Positions 1-12,434 of a stretch of DNA of 64,000 nt are shown here, in pieces; within the stretch, counting starts at the first letter, position 1, and the number at the start of each line of letters is the position of its first letter. This stretch comes from Parus major. Lineage: Eukaryota; Chordata; Aves; Passeriformes; Paridae. The position numbers and the translations under genes were made by a program. The stretch is taken from assembly GCF_001522545.3 (NCBI RefSeq), contig NC_031783.1, forward strand, positions 3,842,532 through 3,906,531, written 5' to 3'. Under the pieces are notes generated by a model. The model was not told where the DNA came from. It did not search any database and was given only the letters and a program-made list of their open reading frames with translations.

Positions 1-2224
1 CCCCCTTGAGAATTAAGATGTACTCAGAAGAGAGACAAATATTTCTGTTAAATATCTCTAGATTGAGAACACTGAGGATGATCAAGTTATTTTTCTGTCA
101 TGATTGCTTGATTTAATTTGTTTCCTGAAGATTTGAGGATGTCCCTATTGAAATTTCTGGGAACTGTTAATTCTGAAGTTTTAACTCTTTCCTTCCAAAA
201 CAGGGAGGTTTTAGAACACTGTGCTTGTATGTATCTTGTTTGTATGCTTTTATGTGTTTTTGGTTTTTTAATCCAGGAGATTGCTGATTTTTAGGAATTT
301 CACCAGTAAAAACATATGTGAAGGGCTTTTGTGTTTGTTTTTTTGGGTTTTTTTTTTTTTAGCATACCTTTTGTTTATAGATTTCTTATCTTTTGAGATA
401 CATTTTAATTATTTTTTTTCCCCACCAAGGTCAATTTCTCTTAAGAAATTGCCAAAAATCTGCCATTTAAAGATTGTGTTTTGAAAGGCAGTGTTTCAAC
501 CACCGAAACGGTGGTGAATGACCTCGGTTCTTGTAGTGTTCCATAATTTTCTAAATGAGTCTTTATGTGGTTATGACCTTATTAAATCAGTGCAATCATA
601 ATCTGAATAATTTACTAGTATGAACTAATTAAAAAGGTACTTTTTTTTATTAAAAAAATAGTTTAGCTTTACTTTTACTCAGAACTGCTTGGAGTCTTTA
701 AAATAAATTTATTTCATGGTTCAGTAATTTCAGAAATCATAAAAATTATTGCAATTAAGGAAGTGGTTAATAATGTCTATCTTGTGTAGTTGCATTATGG
801 AAACCAAAGTAATTTCTGTTTTAATTGCAGAAGTGTTAAATTTAAGTGGTGGCAGGCAAATGGCTCATGTAGGGATTAATCATGGAATCAGACAATGGAG
901 CTGCTGGACCAGGAAGAATTTTGCTGTTATTGCTGCAGGGAATTGGGGCTGGAACAGCCCTGGTGGCTCCACTCAGGGGCATCTCTGAGCTCACAGGCTG
1001 CTCACTCAGATCCAGGGGCTCTGGCACTTCAGAACTCACCCTTGCCAACCTGCTCATGATCAGAATGGATCTCTCTGTGTCACTGAAACTGCAGGAAAAA
1101 CAAAAACCCTCCAGCAGCATTTGCAGTGTTGGAGAATCAATGCATTACTTGATTCTGGCCAGGATGTGCAACAGAAATTGTTTCATCCACACATAGCCTG
1201 GGCTGTGCAGAGAAAATCATTCCATGACACATAAATTGTACTGAATTTTTCACAAACTTTATTCAATCAAAATAGGAATTCACTGGCTCAGTGCTCATTG
1301 GTCCCAATTTACACAGTTCTCAGTATTTGGTTTCCTGTTTTGGTTGCAGATTTCTTCACCTCCAATGCTGATGGGGTTCTCTCCCCTCTCTTTTCCTCAC
1401 CAGGTGTCTCTGACCATGCCAGGGTGATGTTTGGGGTTGATGCTCGTTAATGGCCATTACATTTTGTGTTTCTTCTGTGCTACTCCCAGTCTGTTGAGAT
1501 GTTAAGCTCATCAAGTAATGATCACTCAAATTAAGCTTGAGTGATGAAACTGTCCTTTGAAAAGAAACTTCAATTCCATTCCCCCAAAGCAAAGGTGAAC
1601 AAGACTGACTAAAGTTAAAAAAAAAAAAAAAATTAAACTTTGTATCATTTTCCAACATCTGGAGCACCAGGGCTGTGGTCAGAGAACTGGAGGAATTGGT
1701 GGGGGCTCTGTAAAGCTCACCAGAACCAAGGGAAGGTGAGCACCATGTGATGGAAAATCCTCTTTATCCCTGGCTGGTTTAGGGCTGCACACATCAGGTG
1801 CAGGGAAGACACTTGAGAAGGGAAGTCACCACAAGTGTAGAGTTTCCAACAGAACAGAACTCTGAGCTACCCACTTAATTTGCTTGGAGCAGCCTCTGAC
1901 ATGTACCTTTACAAGCTCTGCTAGCACAGTTGTCATTGTCCACAGCACAGAACAAATTAAGAAAAACAAACTCAAAAAAATATTTCAAAATAGTTTCTCT
2001 TTGAATGATGAACTGTCCCAAGAGAGTAAGCTGGAGAAAGTAACCATACAGTATTATTTAACCAAGGGAACAACACGGGGAGAAAGGCAGGAAAAAGAAG
2101 GGAGAAAATACAGGGCAACTGCAGAAAGAGTTAAACCATTTTTCTATTTACATGGTTTATTTCACAAGTGTCTGAATCATTGGGCATAACCAGCACAGTT
2201 AAATTACAAAATTACTATTTGGTT
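1..2224. other. Gene-free AT-rich stretch
   Basis: No gene or known repeat is recognisable. The stretch holds a poly-T run near 349-360, a poly-A run near 1617-1632 and one perfect hairpin at 499-515, listed separately. The open frames at 842-1196 overlap on both strands in a slightly GC-richer patch, show no domain and are best read as chance. Confidence 0.6.
499..515. other. Perfect 7-bp hairpin with CpG stem
   Basis: The arm accaccg (499-505) is followed by loop aaa and the exact complement cggtggt (509-515). Each arm carries one CpG in an otherwise CpG-poor neighbourhood. The symmetry could be a dimeric transcription-factor site or chance. No function is assigned. Confidence 0.35.
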
Positions 2225-2600
2225 CTTTTTTATTGACTACAATTCAAAGCCGCTTCAAGCCTTCCAAATTTAATCCCCCCAGCTCTTTGCCAAGAACATT
2301 ACCTTTTATTTTCAGCATTAAACTGTGTAAGATACCCCCAAGGCTACATGTGAGCTCCCCCTCCATGATAGGAGCTAACAGAGTGTATCAATTGTTCATG
2401 ATTTCCTATTCTCCCGTAAATTGGGAGAGGCGGGAGAAGCACTGGAATGCGAATTTTGTGCTGTCAGCAGTTCCTCTGCAGGCTCTAGCTCAGGCAGTGC
2501 ATGGCAAGGTAATTAATTGGGGAATGTTTGCAGCTCCTCACTCCCAGTCACCGGTTAGCAGCCTGTCAAAACTAAACTAATCAGCCCACTCGTGTGTTTT
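2225..2600. promoter_or_regulatory. Candidate conserved non-coding element
   Basis: This island is non-repetitive and compositionally unlike its AT-rich flanks. It contains taattaattg (homeodomain-type core), caattg E-box-like words, tttaatcc (K50 homeodomain-like) and scattered CpGs (agccgc, aggcggg, atgcgaa, caccgg). No coding pattern is convincing; the 115-residue frame across it resembles no family I know. The look is that of a vertebrate enhancer, but this is inference from composition alone. Confidence 0.3.
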
Positions 2601-2690
2601 GATATGCTTACTTTACTTTAAGGGTGGGGAAACTCCACTCTCTTCCCCTCCTGGCTCCAGAGAAGTTCAGGAGCTGCCAGGAGACAGCCA

Positions 2691-2844
2691 GGAAGAAAAG
2701 GCACCATACAGCATTGGAATAAATGGAATTGATTCATGCTGACTGAATTGTAACTATTTGGAAAGTCGGGAAGAAAAGGCACCATACAGCATTGGAATAA
2801 ATGGAATTGATTCATGCTGACTGAATTGTAACTATTTGGAAAGT
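2691..2844. repeat. 76-bp perfect tandem duplication
   Basis: Positions 2691-2766 and 2769-2844 are identical over 76 bp, separated by two bases (offset 78). Complete identity in non-coding DNA points to a very recent duplication or an assembly artefact. The sequence lies just upstream of an LTR-like element. It creates a repeated peptide in one minus-strand frame, which is not evidence for a gene. Confidence 0.9.
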
Positions 2845-2874
2845 TGTTATTAGAAGCAACCAAAAGAATCAGTG

Positions 2875-3535
2875 TTATGAGGCAGATGCACCCCTTTACA
2901 GATGTTACATGTTAAAATTGAGGTACAGGATGTAGTTTGGAAGATAAGTGATGTCTCGAGACTAAAACAGCCTTGAGATGGACCAAAATTAGAATGACTT
3001 TAGGCATTGGGCCTAAAAATCAGTAAATATCAGACTAATTAGTAACTTACATAACACAAGGCTTAGTACACATGTGTAAACCTGTAAGGTTATCCAAAGG
3101 ACAACGAGGAAGAGGAGAAGCCTTCACCAAAAGTCCCTCAAAGAAGACTGAAGACCCCCTAACAGCAAGTGAGGCATGCACTGTGAAGAAAAGTGACATA
3201 AAGTCAGAAAAATCAGAAATAGGAGGAAACTTACAGGAAACATTAATGAATATGTATAAACATACAATATATAAGTTTAGCTTGAAGTGCTTTGTTTTGT
3301 TTGTGAGGCAGGGTGAGAAGCCCTCCCTGTACCCTGGTCGGTTTTGATTATGCTTTAATCATGCTTAATTAAATTATATATATAAGTTGTAATTTTTTAC
3401 TAAATGATTCTTTTATTAAACTGTATTGTTTTATACCAAATTACTATTCAATTTACTAAATTGTATTAATTTTCAATTAAACTGCCATTAACCCAAGGGA
3501 CCTAGTTGCCAAAAATTCTGATTTCATTTCTAACA
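2875..3535 (+). mobile_element. ERVL-like LTR, probably solo, degraded
   Basis: The right part resembles a common avian ERVL-type LTR that I recognise from memory. It has TATA-like words tataaa (3255-3260) and tatataag (3268-3275), a GC-richer leader with a gtgaggcagggtg word near 3304, then AT-rich sequence with two attaaactg words (near 3415 and 3476) that could serve as polyadenylation signals. No internal retroviral region and no clear target-site duplication were found, so both ends are approximate. The 91-residue frame inside (3072-3347) is most likely LTR sequence. Confidence 0.45.
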
Positions 3536-3710
3536 GCATCTCAGTGAAACTCTGGCAAATTCACTGGCTGAGAAGAGCAGAGATAGATCTTCATGAGCAC
3601 ATTTTGTGTGTTTGTCCCCCTTATGCTTCACCTGCCATTCTCACATGAAGGGTTTTCTTCTACATTGATTGAGTCACGGTGTTTTTAACAGTAATTACTT
3701 AATTACAGGA

Positions 3711-3752
3711 TTTTTTTATTTGTGGAAATTATTTTTTTATTTGTGGAAATTA
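3711..3752. repeat. 21-bp unit in two tandem copies
   Basis: A T7 run followed by atttgtggaaatta is repeated exactly (3711-3731, 3732-3752). It is a short local duplication with no sign of function. Confidence 0.85.
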
Positions 3753-3904
3753 GTGCTGAACTTATAAATTTTAACAGGTGCCTTCTCAGGTGTATTTTGA
3801 AAGTCATATACAAAACCTATTTTTAATGGAATTCTATTTTAAAATGCTTCTGCCAATGTTGAGAAATTGGTGTTTAAGAGCAAAGCCTGGCTGTGGCAGG
3901 GATA

Positions 3905-3987
3905 ATTGCTAAGGTGGTGTTAGGTCACAGGTTGGACTTGATGGTCTCCAAGGTCTTTTCCAACCTTGTTGATTCTGTGACTCTGTA
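3905..3987 (+). mobile_element. CR1 retroposon, 3' end fragment
   Basis: The stretch starting gttggacttgatggtctc, then aaggtcttttccaacc and gattctgtga, is the diagnostic 3' end of avian CR1 LINEs, which finish in short ATTCTGTG-like repeats. Only the last 60-80 bp are recognisable, so this is a severely 5'-truncated copy. No reverse-transcriptase sequence is present. Confidence 0.85.
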
Positions 3988-4484
3988 AAAACAGTCAAAT
4001 GAAAATATTTCAAATATTGCAAAATCTAGTCATTTCTCTTTTTATTTGCTAAAATAAACTGTAATTCTGTTTTATTCACTGCTATAGACACTATTTTCCA
4101 AAGTGGCCCACAAGGCAGTTAAGGACTTTAACTTTTCTAATGTTTTAAAGTATAATTTTCCTTTAAATTTTGATGTCATTTTGAGTTCAAGAGAGAGGTC
4201 AGAGTGAGAATATGATTATGTATGAATATATTCAAGCAGTTGCATATTTTAGTGTTTTCTGCCCCACCAATAATGTGTTTAGTCTTTGCACATTTCTGTG
4301 GTGTGTAAGCAGCACAGTTGTTGCAAACTTCATGCTCACTAATCAACTTTTTCAGTGATTAAATCTGATTTGTTTTTGAAGTTCTTTGTTCTCACATAGA
4401 GAAAGACTCAGTGTTAAGAAACCAAAGTATAGCAAAAGTAACATCACAGAAAATGTATGTGAGCTCTGGCAGTAGCTAGAATAG

Positions 4485-4575
4485 ATATGCAGGAATGTGT
4501 ATATAAATTAATAAATAAATATATATATGTATGTATATATAAATGTGTATATATAAAAAAAAATATTTATAAGTT
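4485..4575. repeat. AT-rich low-complexity tract
   Basis: The tract mixes ATAA, TATA and GTAT words (aataaataaatatatatatg and similar), ending in an A9 run. It gives a low-complexity isoleucine/tyrosine frame on the minus strand that is not a gene. Confidence 0.85.
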
Positions 4576-4613
4576 TGTGAAGTTATATAGTCATTGCAAC
4601 TGAATGAATCAGT

Positions 4614-4755
4614 TCTGTGAGGGTGCTGAGGCCCAGCACAGGCTGTCCAGAGCAGCTGTGGCTGTTCCATCCCTGGAAGTGTCCCAGGCCAGGTTGGACA
4701 GGGCTTGGAACAACCTGGGATAGTGGAAGGTGTCCCTGCCATGGCAGGAATTGCC
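4614..4755 (+). mobile_element. CR1 retroposon fragment lacking its tail
   Basis: The sequence follows the avian CR1 3' region in order: tgtgagggtgctgagg, cacaggctgtccagagcagc, ccatccctggaagt, aggttggacagggcttgg and tgtccctgccatggcagg. The usual final gatgatct...ttccaacc segment is missing, so the copy is truncated at both ends. It lies about 600 bp downstream of the other CR1 end, but different segments are present, so these are probably two insertions. Confidence 0.85.
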
Positions 4756-4759
4756 CATG

Positions 4760-7700
4760 TTTGTTATAAAACTGACTCTCCTATTTCATTTTGGCCATAT
4801 ATGTTTTGGGAGAGTTCCCTCATTTGTTTTAAGGGATTTTTGTGGGTTTTTTTTTAGCAATCATGTAATTTGCTTCTCACCCTGACAGTAACAGTGATGC
4901 TAACTCTGCAAGAGCTAATAAGGGATGGTGAATCACCAAGGTGAAGGTAAACTGTGCACAAATAGCAAGGTGTTTGCTGCCAGCAGAAGTTATTGTGTCT
5001 GCAGCTGGAGTAGTTTTCCCAGAGAGAATCATAAATAAGTAAAGCTGTGTACTCTACATCTCAGCAATAATCATGGATTTCTTTGTAAAAATTGAGATTC
5101 AGATTAGAGGTTGATACATGGCAGTGTCTTTAGTACTGCTGTTTGTTGGAGAATTGATAAAATGGCCTTTGTTGTGGTTATTAAATTTATATATATATAT
5201 ATAAATAAGGTTTCTGTTCTTGGGATTTTATGACATTCTTTAAAAAAGTAATAAAAAAAAAAATCTCAAAGCCTCACTGCAGGAAAAAGCTCCAAAAGTA
5301 AAGCAAAAGCAAGGAAAAGGAAATGAGTTTGTATGATTCAGAGGCTGATCTCTGGAAATCTGAGACTCTTTTCCAGCTCTGCTTGTAAGCCTTGTCTGAG
5401 CTGGGGAATTGTTTTTCCACCCAGGTGAGTGGAAGGCTCAAGTTCGGCAGAGTTTGTTCCTAGCAGGGAAGGGCACAGTGCAGGCTCCCTGGGGAAAGGG
5501 ACCACTGCTTTCCCTGAACAGGCCTTCAGGAGACTTGAGTTAAATATTAAATAAAATTTGAATATTAAATTTCAGGTTTCCAAAATGCATCACATAGCTT
5601 GCATTGCCTTAAAAGTCTTTGGTAGCTTTGAATTAAAGAAAGGTGAAATTTATTGACCAGAAGAGCTATTTTGATACAATTCATGTGATCTTTTGAGAAA
5701 TGCTATTTGGTTGTTGGCTACAAAGCAATGTAAACAAGTAAATAAATTGTGTAGGAGGATGGCATGTTTTAACATTCTATGAATCTCCAGATTCTCTCAT
5801 CTCTATTTTTATAGAGATTTTTATACTCTTTATTAACTCTATATTAAGAGGTAAGTCTTTTAAGAAACCCCAACCCAAGTGCTATACCCAGGTGTCATAG
5901 GTAGTACTTTTATTATTTAACATATATTTATATATGTTAATATATAGTAAATAATTAAATAATAACAATTAATTAATAATAATATGGTAATACTTAATAA
6001 TAAATAGTAATTAATTAATAATATATTTATATATTTAACAGATAATCTCAAGCCCTAAGGTTGTCATTTTTCACCATGTTTCCTGTCACTGCATTGTTTA
6101 ATTATTTGTCTTTTCCAATTTCCCTTGCTGAGTGGAAAGGGAAGGCACAGTAAGGATTTTGGGATGTGCTGTTTGAAGAAGGCAGTGCTGAGGAGGTTGT
6201 GTTTGGTGCCTCCCAGTGCCAATGGAGCTGTTAGTGAGTGCTCACAGAAATCACACAGGTGGCAGGCAGCCTCATGTACTGCCAGCATCCCACTCGCTCC
6301 CAAACCTCAAACTGCTTTGTCTCTCCATTTCACTGGAAACCAGTCCTTGCCTGAAATATTAATAAGTGAATAAATGATCTCTGAAGTTTGTTATTGAGCT
6401 GTTGGAGCTCTGGCACTGAGCCTCCTTGCTGACTGTGGCTGTTTTTGATACTTTTTGGTGTTGAGCAGGTTGTCACTTGGGCTGAGCCACTGGTGGTGCA
6501 GCAGTGACCTGCAGCACTGTGGAGCAGGAACCCAGGAACTCGAGTCCACTCAGATCCTCATACGTGAAAATCCAGCCTAATGAGCACTCATAAGGAAAAA
6601 TTCTGCACAAAGACTCTCCTTAAGAGCTCTCTGGAGGTTAACAAAATAATTAAGAGTAAATATTTGCCTGTCTCTAACCTTACCAAATGAAATATAGACT
6701 TTGTTAGGCTCTTAAATGTAAAGGAACATAAACTGCAATTTGTACACTTTGGTTTCCAGCACCGTGGTAGATAAGATTAGTGATCATTAGGATAAATAAA
6801 TAGCAACTGATTACAGACTTCCTGGTTAAAACTGATACTTTTGAAGTGTTGGAGTCTCCTTGGCATATTTTGAAGTCTCCACTTGCTTCAAAAGAACGAT
6901 AATACCAATGCCTGAAAGCTGGCAGATGGCCACTGTTTCCTTGGTTCAGGGTGGAAGATGATCTGCTGCACAAAAAGCAGACAGATGTGGCAGAAATCAA
7001 ACCTCTGGTAGAGTGAGCTGGGAGAAGGCAGTGTCCAGCTGCTGGGATTTCAGATGAAAATTGTTAGCTCACACCACTGAGGTTACCTCGTGCTTCACTC
7101 TGATGTTAATTAGAGTTTAAGAATGAGAAGGTCATTGGATGCACCACAGCCTCCAAATCTGGATTGGGTTTGTTAGACTTGTTAAAGTATATGGGAGAGA
7201 AATAGTAAGAAAAATAAAAAAGGTGAAGGGACTCAATCAGTTAATAAGCAAATTTTTCATCTCCACAGTAAAGTACTTGAAGATTTTGAATAAGTAATAG
7301 AATATCAAGTTCCTTTAGTATTGCTGAGAAAAATAACTTATCCAGACAGGTTCTGTTTGCAGCAGGACTCACCTGAGAAATCTTTGTAATCTCAGAATAC
7401 AGTTTGGAATTTTTCATCCACAATTTGTTCACATAGGTAGGAGCAATCATCACTCAACCACTTTGAGATGATGAAGGTTTTATTAAAAATCGAACAAGAA
7501 TGTTCTTTCAATTTATTCTTTCTCTTATCAGAGTAAGTGGGGGAAAGATTAAAGTAAAAAAGGAATGTGTTAAGATGTCAATAAACTCAGATCTGTTGTT
7601 AGATGAAATCCCTGAGTTCTTGTATCAAGATCCCCAGGGCTTTAACCATCATCAGGTGGGAGATCAGATTAACTACAAATCCCCATCAGCTCAGTAAAAC

Positions 7701-8560
7701 ACTCCAATAAAGACTCACCATAAAGCTTCATTAAAATATTTCTGGATAAATAAATGGATAAAATGACAAATTCTGGTTTTATTGTTCCTTTGCTAGGATT
7801 GCATATTACTTCATCTCCTTTGAAATTATTTTTCTAACTTGTAGGCATTAGATACAAAATTATATATAAATATAGTGTATTCTCCCCATACATAAATGCC
7901 AACTTCTAGCTCAAAGCCCCTGCAAACAGGTAAATAATGTTCCTGGTAATTGACACCTAGAAACTCTCCAGCTGTGAGCACAGCACCAACCTCTGTTTTA
8001 TGAACATGAGAAAACCTCTTATCACATCAAATCAGAATTTATCTCATGCTAACAGATGGGGAAATCCCTGCCATACTTCTGTGTCAGGAATTCACTGGAG
8101 AATTATCATATGCTCAAAAAGCTATCTTCAAATATTAGGGGGAGGATTATTTTTGTTAGGGATTCCACACAATGCAAAGAGGGTTTTTTTGTGTGTTAGG
8201 ATAAATGCTTTCAGTATTCACTTACAGAGAAGTAGATTTGTGTACAGAGAGAAAAAGTGTTAGATCAAAATTGTCTAAAGTTAGATTCTTTCAATTCTGG
8301 GATTTTATTTTTCTTTTTCTTTAAAAAAAGACAAACTTAGGAATAAAAGATCAAACTCAAACATTTGTCAAAGGTATTGAATTTTTAGCATTTTTTTTAC
8401 ATGATCTTTCTCAGAGTGTTTGCATTTACCATCTGCATGTTTCTCCTAGCAATTTTAGTTTTATGACTCTCCAATGGTATGCATAATTAATATTCACCGA
8501 TCAGGCAGTTGAGTAAGTGTAATAGCATTTATTTAGGGTGCAGGTACAGAATTCTTTACT
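4760..8560. other. Gene-free AT-rich stretch
   Basis: Nothing here supports a gene. A short (TA)n run lies at 5188-5204 and a larger AT tract at 5911-6045. The open frames at 6064-6373 and 6704-7000 have no domain, start context or splice structure that I can recognise. Confidence 0.6.
5911..6045. repeat. AT-only tract with 10-bp hairpin
   Basis: About 130 bp contain almost only A and T, including ttaattaat words. Inside, ttaacatata (5917-5926) and its exact complement tatatgttaa (5931-5940) flank a 4-base loop. Such tracts melt easily and may act as unwinding or matrix-attachment DNA, but this is generic. Confidence 0.7.
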
Positions 8561-8570
8561 CTCAGATCGT

Positions 8571-8890
8571 GGTGGGTTGACCTTTGCTGGCTGCCAGACC
8601 CCCTGAGCCACTCTTGCTCCCCCCCTGCAGCAGATTAGGAGGAGATAAGAAAGCTCATGGACCATGATGAAAACTGGGAGATCACTTTAGCAGTTACTGG
8701 GGCAAAACAGGCTGGACTTGGGAAACACTAATTGCATTTATTGCCAATTAAAAATGGAATTGGATAGCGAAACAAAGAAAAATAAAAATACCTGACAACA
8801 GTGCCTTTTCTTTCCAGTCCAACTTTGCTCCTTCATTCCCAGCTCCTTCCTCATCCCCCAGCCCAAGGGGCACGGGGGGAGGTGGAGATG
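8571..8890. mobile_element. Avian LTR-type interspersed repeat fragment
   Basis: The stretch begins ggtgggttgacctttgctgg and runs through gggcaaaacaggctggac, ttgcatttattgccaatta, a gagaaataaaa-like purine/AT segment and a pyrimidine-rich ctccttcctcatcccc segment. I recognise this order from a high-copy avian LTR-class repeat. The copy is diverged and its ends are not resolved. No flanking duplication or internal retroviral sequence is visible. The family name needs a repeat-library match. Confidence 0.5.
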
Positions 8891-8899
8891 CTGTTTTGT

Positions 8900-11402
8900 G
8901 CCTCATTATTTATTTAAACAGTGAGTGTAAAAAATGAGGGTTTTCATATTCACTATTGAATCATTTGAGCTTAGACACTTGAGACACTTTGAGCCCTTGA
9001 GCATTTATTTGACTTCAAATTCTCTTTAAATGCTTCAATATAGACATTTAAGTCTTTAGGAAGTGGAGTGTGTCACTGAGAGCAGTTCCCCCACAGCAGA
9101 GCAGCAAGCAGTGTGCTTGGAACCAAGGTTCACAGGAAGGAAACACTGCTAATTCCAGTTTTGACTTTCCTGGGTATATTTTTGAGTCCAGTATGGGAAT
9201 TCCTTGATAGGAATTCCTTTAATTTCCATATTACTTTTGTTTTTTTAAACAAAAAAATATTATTGGAAAGAGTAAAATCTATTCCAGTCTAATCCAAAGC
9301 ACTCCTCCCTACCTCTTTTTTTTCTTCTAACAGCAGCAAAGAAACCTGAATGAGGACAGACTAGTTGAGGGATATTTCCCCCACATTAAATTGTATGATT
9401 ATTATTCTCCTTCATCATCACTGATAAGAAAAATGTTTCTTGGAACCTGAAGTCTGACTTGAGATAGCACTGATAAAGCCTCCAACATGACTTTGAATTT
9501 TTATTATTTCACCTGTTCAAAGTTTAATATAAAACCTATTACTATCTTAAGGTTTTTTGAATACCTCTTTATCTGGGTATATTTTTAAACTCTCTGAAAT
9601 GTAAGACTCTTGATAGATTATATGGTGGAGATGAATCACTCTCCAATCATATACATCGTGTACTACATATTTTATGTAACTTGAAACAATGAATGTAAGG
9701 TTGGCTGTGACAGATTTTTACTTCACATATCAATAACAAGTCTCATAATGTAAAATTTTAAAAAAGCAGAAAAGGAAATCGTGTGAATATTATTATGGGA
9801 GTTTTTATACAGCACCATTTAATTATTTGCTTCAGTAATGTTGAATAATTATTTCAACATGGAAAGCCCTCACAATCCCATCCCTTCAAAAACTAAATGG
9901 TTTCATTACCAGTAACTAATTTACAAGGCAATTTCAAAGTCTCAGGATTCCTTGTCTGTCTGAGATTTACATCCTCTAATAAAAGGCCCTGGCTAGGAGA
10001 GATGAATTAACAACTCATTAAAAGGAGGGCTTGCATTTGGGATCTTTATTTTCTGTGCTGGCCCTCCCTGCTGGTGAGCAGCCCTGTGTGCCCCTTGCCC
10101 TGCTGGGGCAGTCACTGCTGGGACCCCAAAGCACTTGGGGCATCTCCAGCAGCCCTGCTTTGGAGGAGAGCCTGGGGCAGGGCTGCTTCTTTAATCTCCT
10201 GAAATAGTTCATATTCCAAAACACTTTCCATCCAGACAAAACTCAGCTTTCTGTTTGATGTGCTTCAGGGCTGAGGACAAAAGCTTTCTCCTGCCTAAAT
10301 ATAAGCTACTTCAGGATTTTTTTTGATCCCAGGAAGATATTTTTTCTTTTTTTCATACCACAGAGACTGATTCTGGCCTTGGGCTTAAATGTGTTTCTTC
10401 CTGAAGAGAACGAATATTCTTTTTGGAGACCCTAGCTATATTTCTGGCCTCAGGTCTAACTTTATTTATATCATTAATTATTTTGTCCTTTAGAAGGGAT
10501 CTAAAGGCAAATTTCTGACTACTCCAACAGCAGTATTTTTGTAACTTATAAACCAGGGAGAGTAACCCTGGTATTTCTGTCTGCTCTATTTCAATGTTCA
10601 AGCCCACCTTTGCAGTATTGTCTGCACTTTTGAGCAGCCACCTAGTTCTGCTGCTCTCAGCACACTTGTGGTGACCTTTAATCCCTTTTGAATCTCCAAA
10701 TGTTCCCCTTTATTGTGTTCACCAAAAGGAGAAAAAAAAACCAAACCCTGAAAAAAATCTAATTTATCTTTTAAGATGCTCAGTTCTCAATGGTTCTAAT
10801 TCTCTATTTATTTTTTTTTTTTGCCTTGGGAGAATATCTCCCATGGTAATACCTCTGAATGCAAAGATGAAGATCTTTGTGTTTTGTTGTGTGGATGGAG
10901 AACAGCTGGACCTGGAGCATGGTGGGGAGTGGAAACAGCTTTGCAGGAAGGGCCCTGGAGGTCCTGAGCATGAGTCAGCAGCGTGCCCTGGGATCCCTGT
11001 GGGATGTGGGATGTGCTGGGAAAGTGCTGCAGGAAGGTTGAGGGAGGTGATCCTTCCAGCTGCTCATCCCAGAGTGCCCAGGCACTGTCTGAGCCCGCAA
11101 CACTAAAGGACAGAACTCGTTGCAACAAAACAGAACCAGGACTTCTCTTCTGCCCTGTCTACGCCACCAATGCTTTCAAGGTGCTCTCAAACTCCTCCCT
11201 AGCTTGTGTGTACATGTGTGAATAGAAACACACCAAAAGTTCACAATTTGCATGTTTGAAATCGCACAGAATGGAATGTGTTCGTGGATTTAACAAAACA
11301 TTGCTGATTACAGCCCGTGAGCTGTCCCCTGAGGATCAGCAGCACAGCACAGCCAGCAGAGCACCAGGCAGAACACCAATAAACACCTGATTGCCATCCA
11401 GT
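8900..11402. other. Gene-free stretch
   Basis: No gene is supported. The stretch is AT-rich up to about 10.0 kb. Two GC-richer patches (about 10.04-10.18 and 10.87-11.1 kb) produce overlapping short frames on both strands, typical of non-coding DNA with few stop words. A T12 run lies at 10811-10822. Confidence 0.55.
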
Positions 11403-11985
11403 GACTGGTGGAATGTTCCCATCCACTGGTGGCACATTCCCATCCACTGGTGGCACATTCCCATCCACTGGTGGCACATTCCCATCCACTCATGGCATGT
11501 TCCCATCCACTGGTGGCACATTCCCATCCACTGGTGGCACATTCCCATCCACTNNNNNNNNNNNNNNNNNNNNNNNNNNNNNNNNNNNNNNNNNNNNNNN
11601 NNNNNNNNNNNNNNNNNNNNNNNNNNNNNNNNNNNNNNNNNNNNNNNNNNNNNNNNNNNNNNNNNNNNNNNNNNNNNNNNNNNNNNNNNNNNNNNNNNNN
11701 NNNNNNNNNNNNNNNNNNNNNNNNNNNNNNNNNNNNNNNNNNNNNNNNNNNNNNNNNNNNNNNNNNNNNNNNNNNNNNNNNNNNNNNNNNNNNNNNNNNN
11801 NNNNNNNNNNNNNNNNNNNNNNNNNNNNNNNNNNNNNNNNNNNNNNNNNNNNNNNNNNNNNNNNNNNNNNNNTTCCCATCCACTGGTGGCACATTCCCAT
11901 CCACTGGTGGCACATTCCCATCCACTCATGGCATGTTCCCATCCACTGGTGGCACATTCCCATCCACTGGTGGCACATTCCCATC
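11403..11985. repeat. 21-bp minisatellite interrupted by gap
   Basis: A 21-bp unit (core cactggtggcacattccc plus atc) is repeated about seven times before the gap and about five times after it. A variant with cactcatggcatg occurs once on each side (11487 and 11923), flanked by standard units, which hints at a higher-order block. The first unit (11403) is a diverged edge copy. Because 21 is a multiple of 3, three frames on each strand stay open and encode seven-residue repeats. This is an arithmetic consequence of the unit length and not evidence for a protein. Confidence 0.97.
11554..11872. other. Assembly gap (319 N)
   Basis: The run of N lies wholly within the 21-bp minisatellite. Unit starts at 11550 (left) and 11881 (right) are 331 bp apart, which is 15 units plus 16 bases. 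The number of N therefore does not preserve repeat phase and is probably an estimate. Any frame crossing it is meaningless. Confidence 0.99.
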
Positions 11986-12346
11986 CTTTCCATGGATGGC
12001 ACCTGAGCCCACACCCCAGGGATGGTGGCAGTCCCTGCCCTCACACTCCCAAACAGTTTCTCTGCATCTGAGCTGCAGCTGCATTAACTCAACCCACTGC
12101 CTTAATTTGAGGATACTTGCACAGCTACACAAATCAACTACAAAAGCACACTACTGCAGGGACAATTTTTCTTTATTTTGTTTCTCAGATAGCTCTTTGC
12201 TTTTGATGTATGCAAGAAGAGTGACAGAGAGAGCAGTGAGTTTCCTTGACTTTCAGAACAGGGGATTTGTGAGCATTTCTGGCAGTTTGTTCTTGATATC
12301 AGTCCATAAAGTGTCATATTTACGTGAAGCTATCCAAGGAATCTGG

Positions 12347-12374
12347 AATAATAATAGTAATAATAATAATAATA

Positions 12375-12434
<60 letters not shown>

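Noticed and set aside
4476..4742. 88-codon minus frame
   Set aside because: It consists of a CR1 fragment joined to an AT-rich tract.
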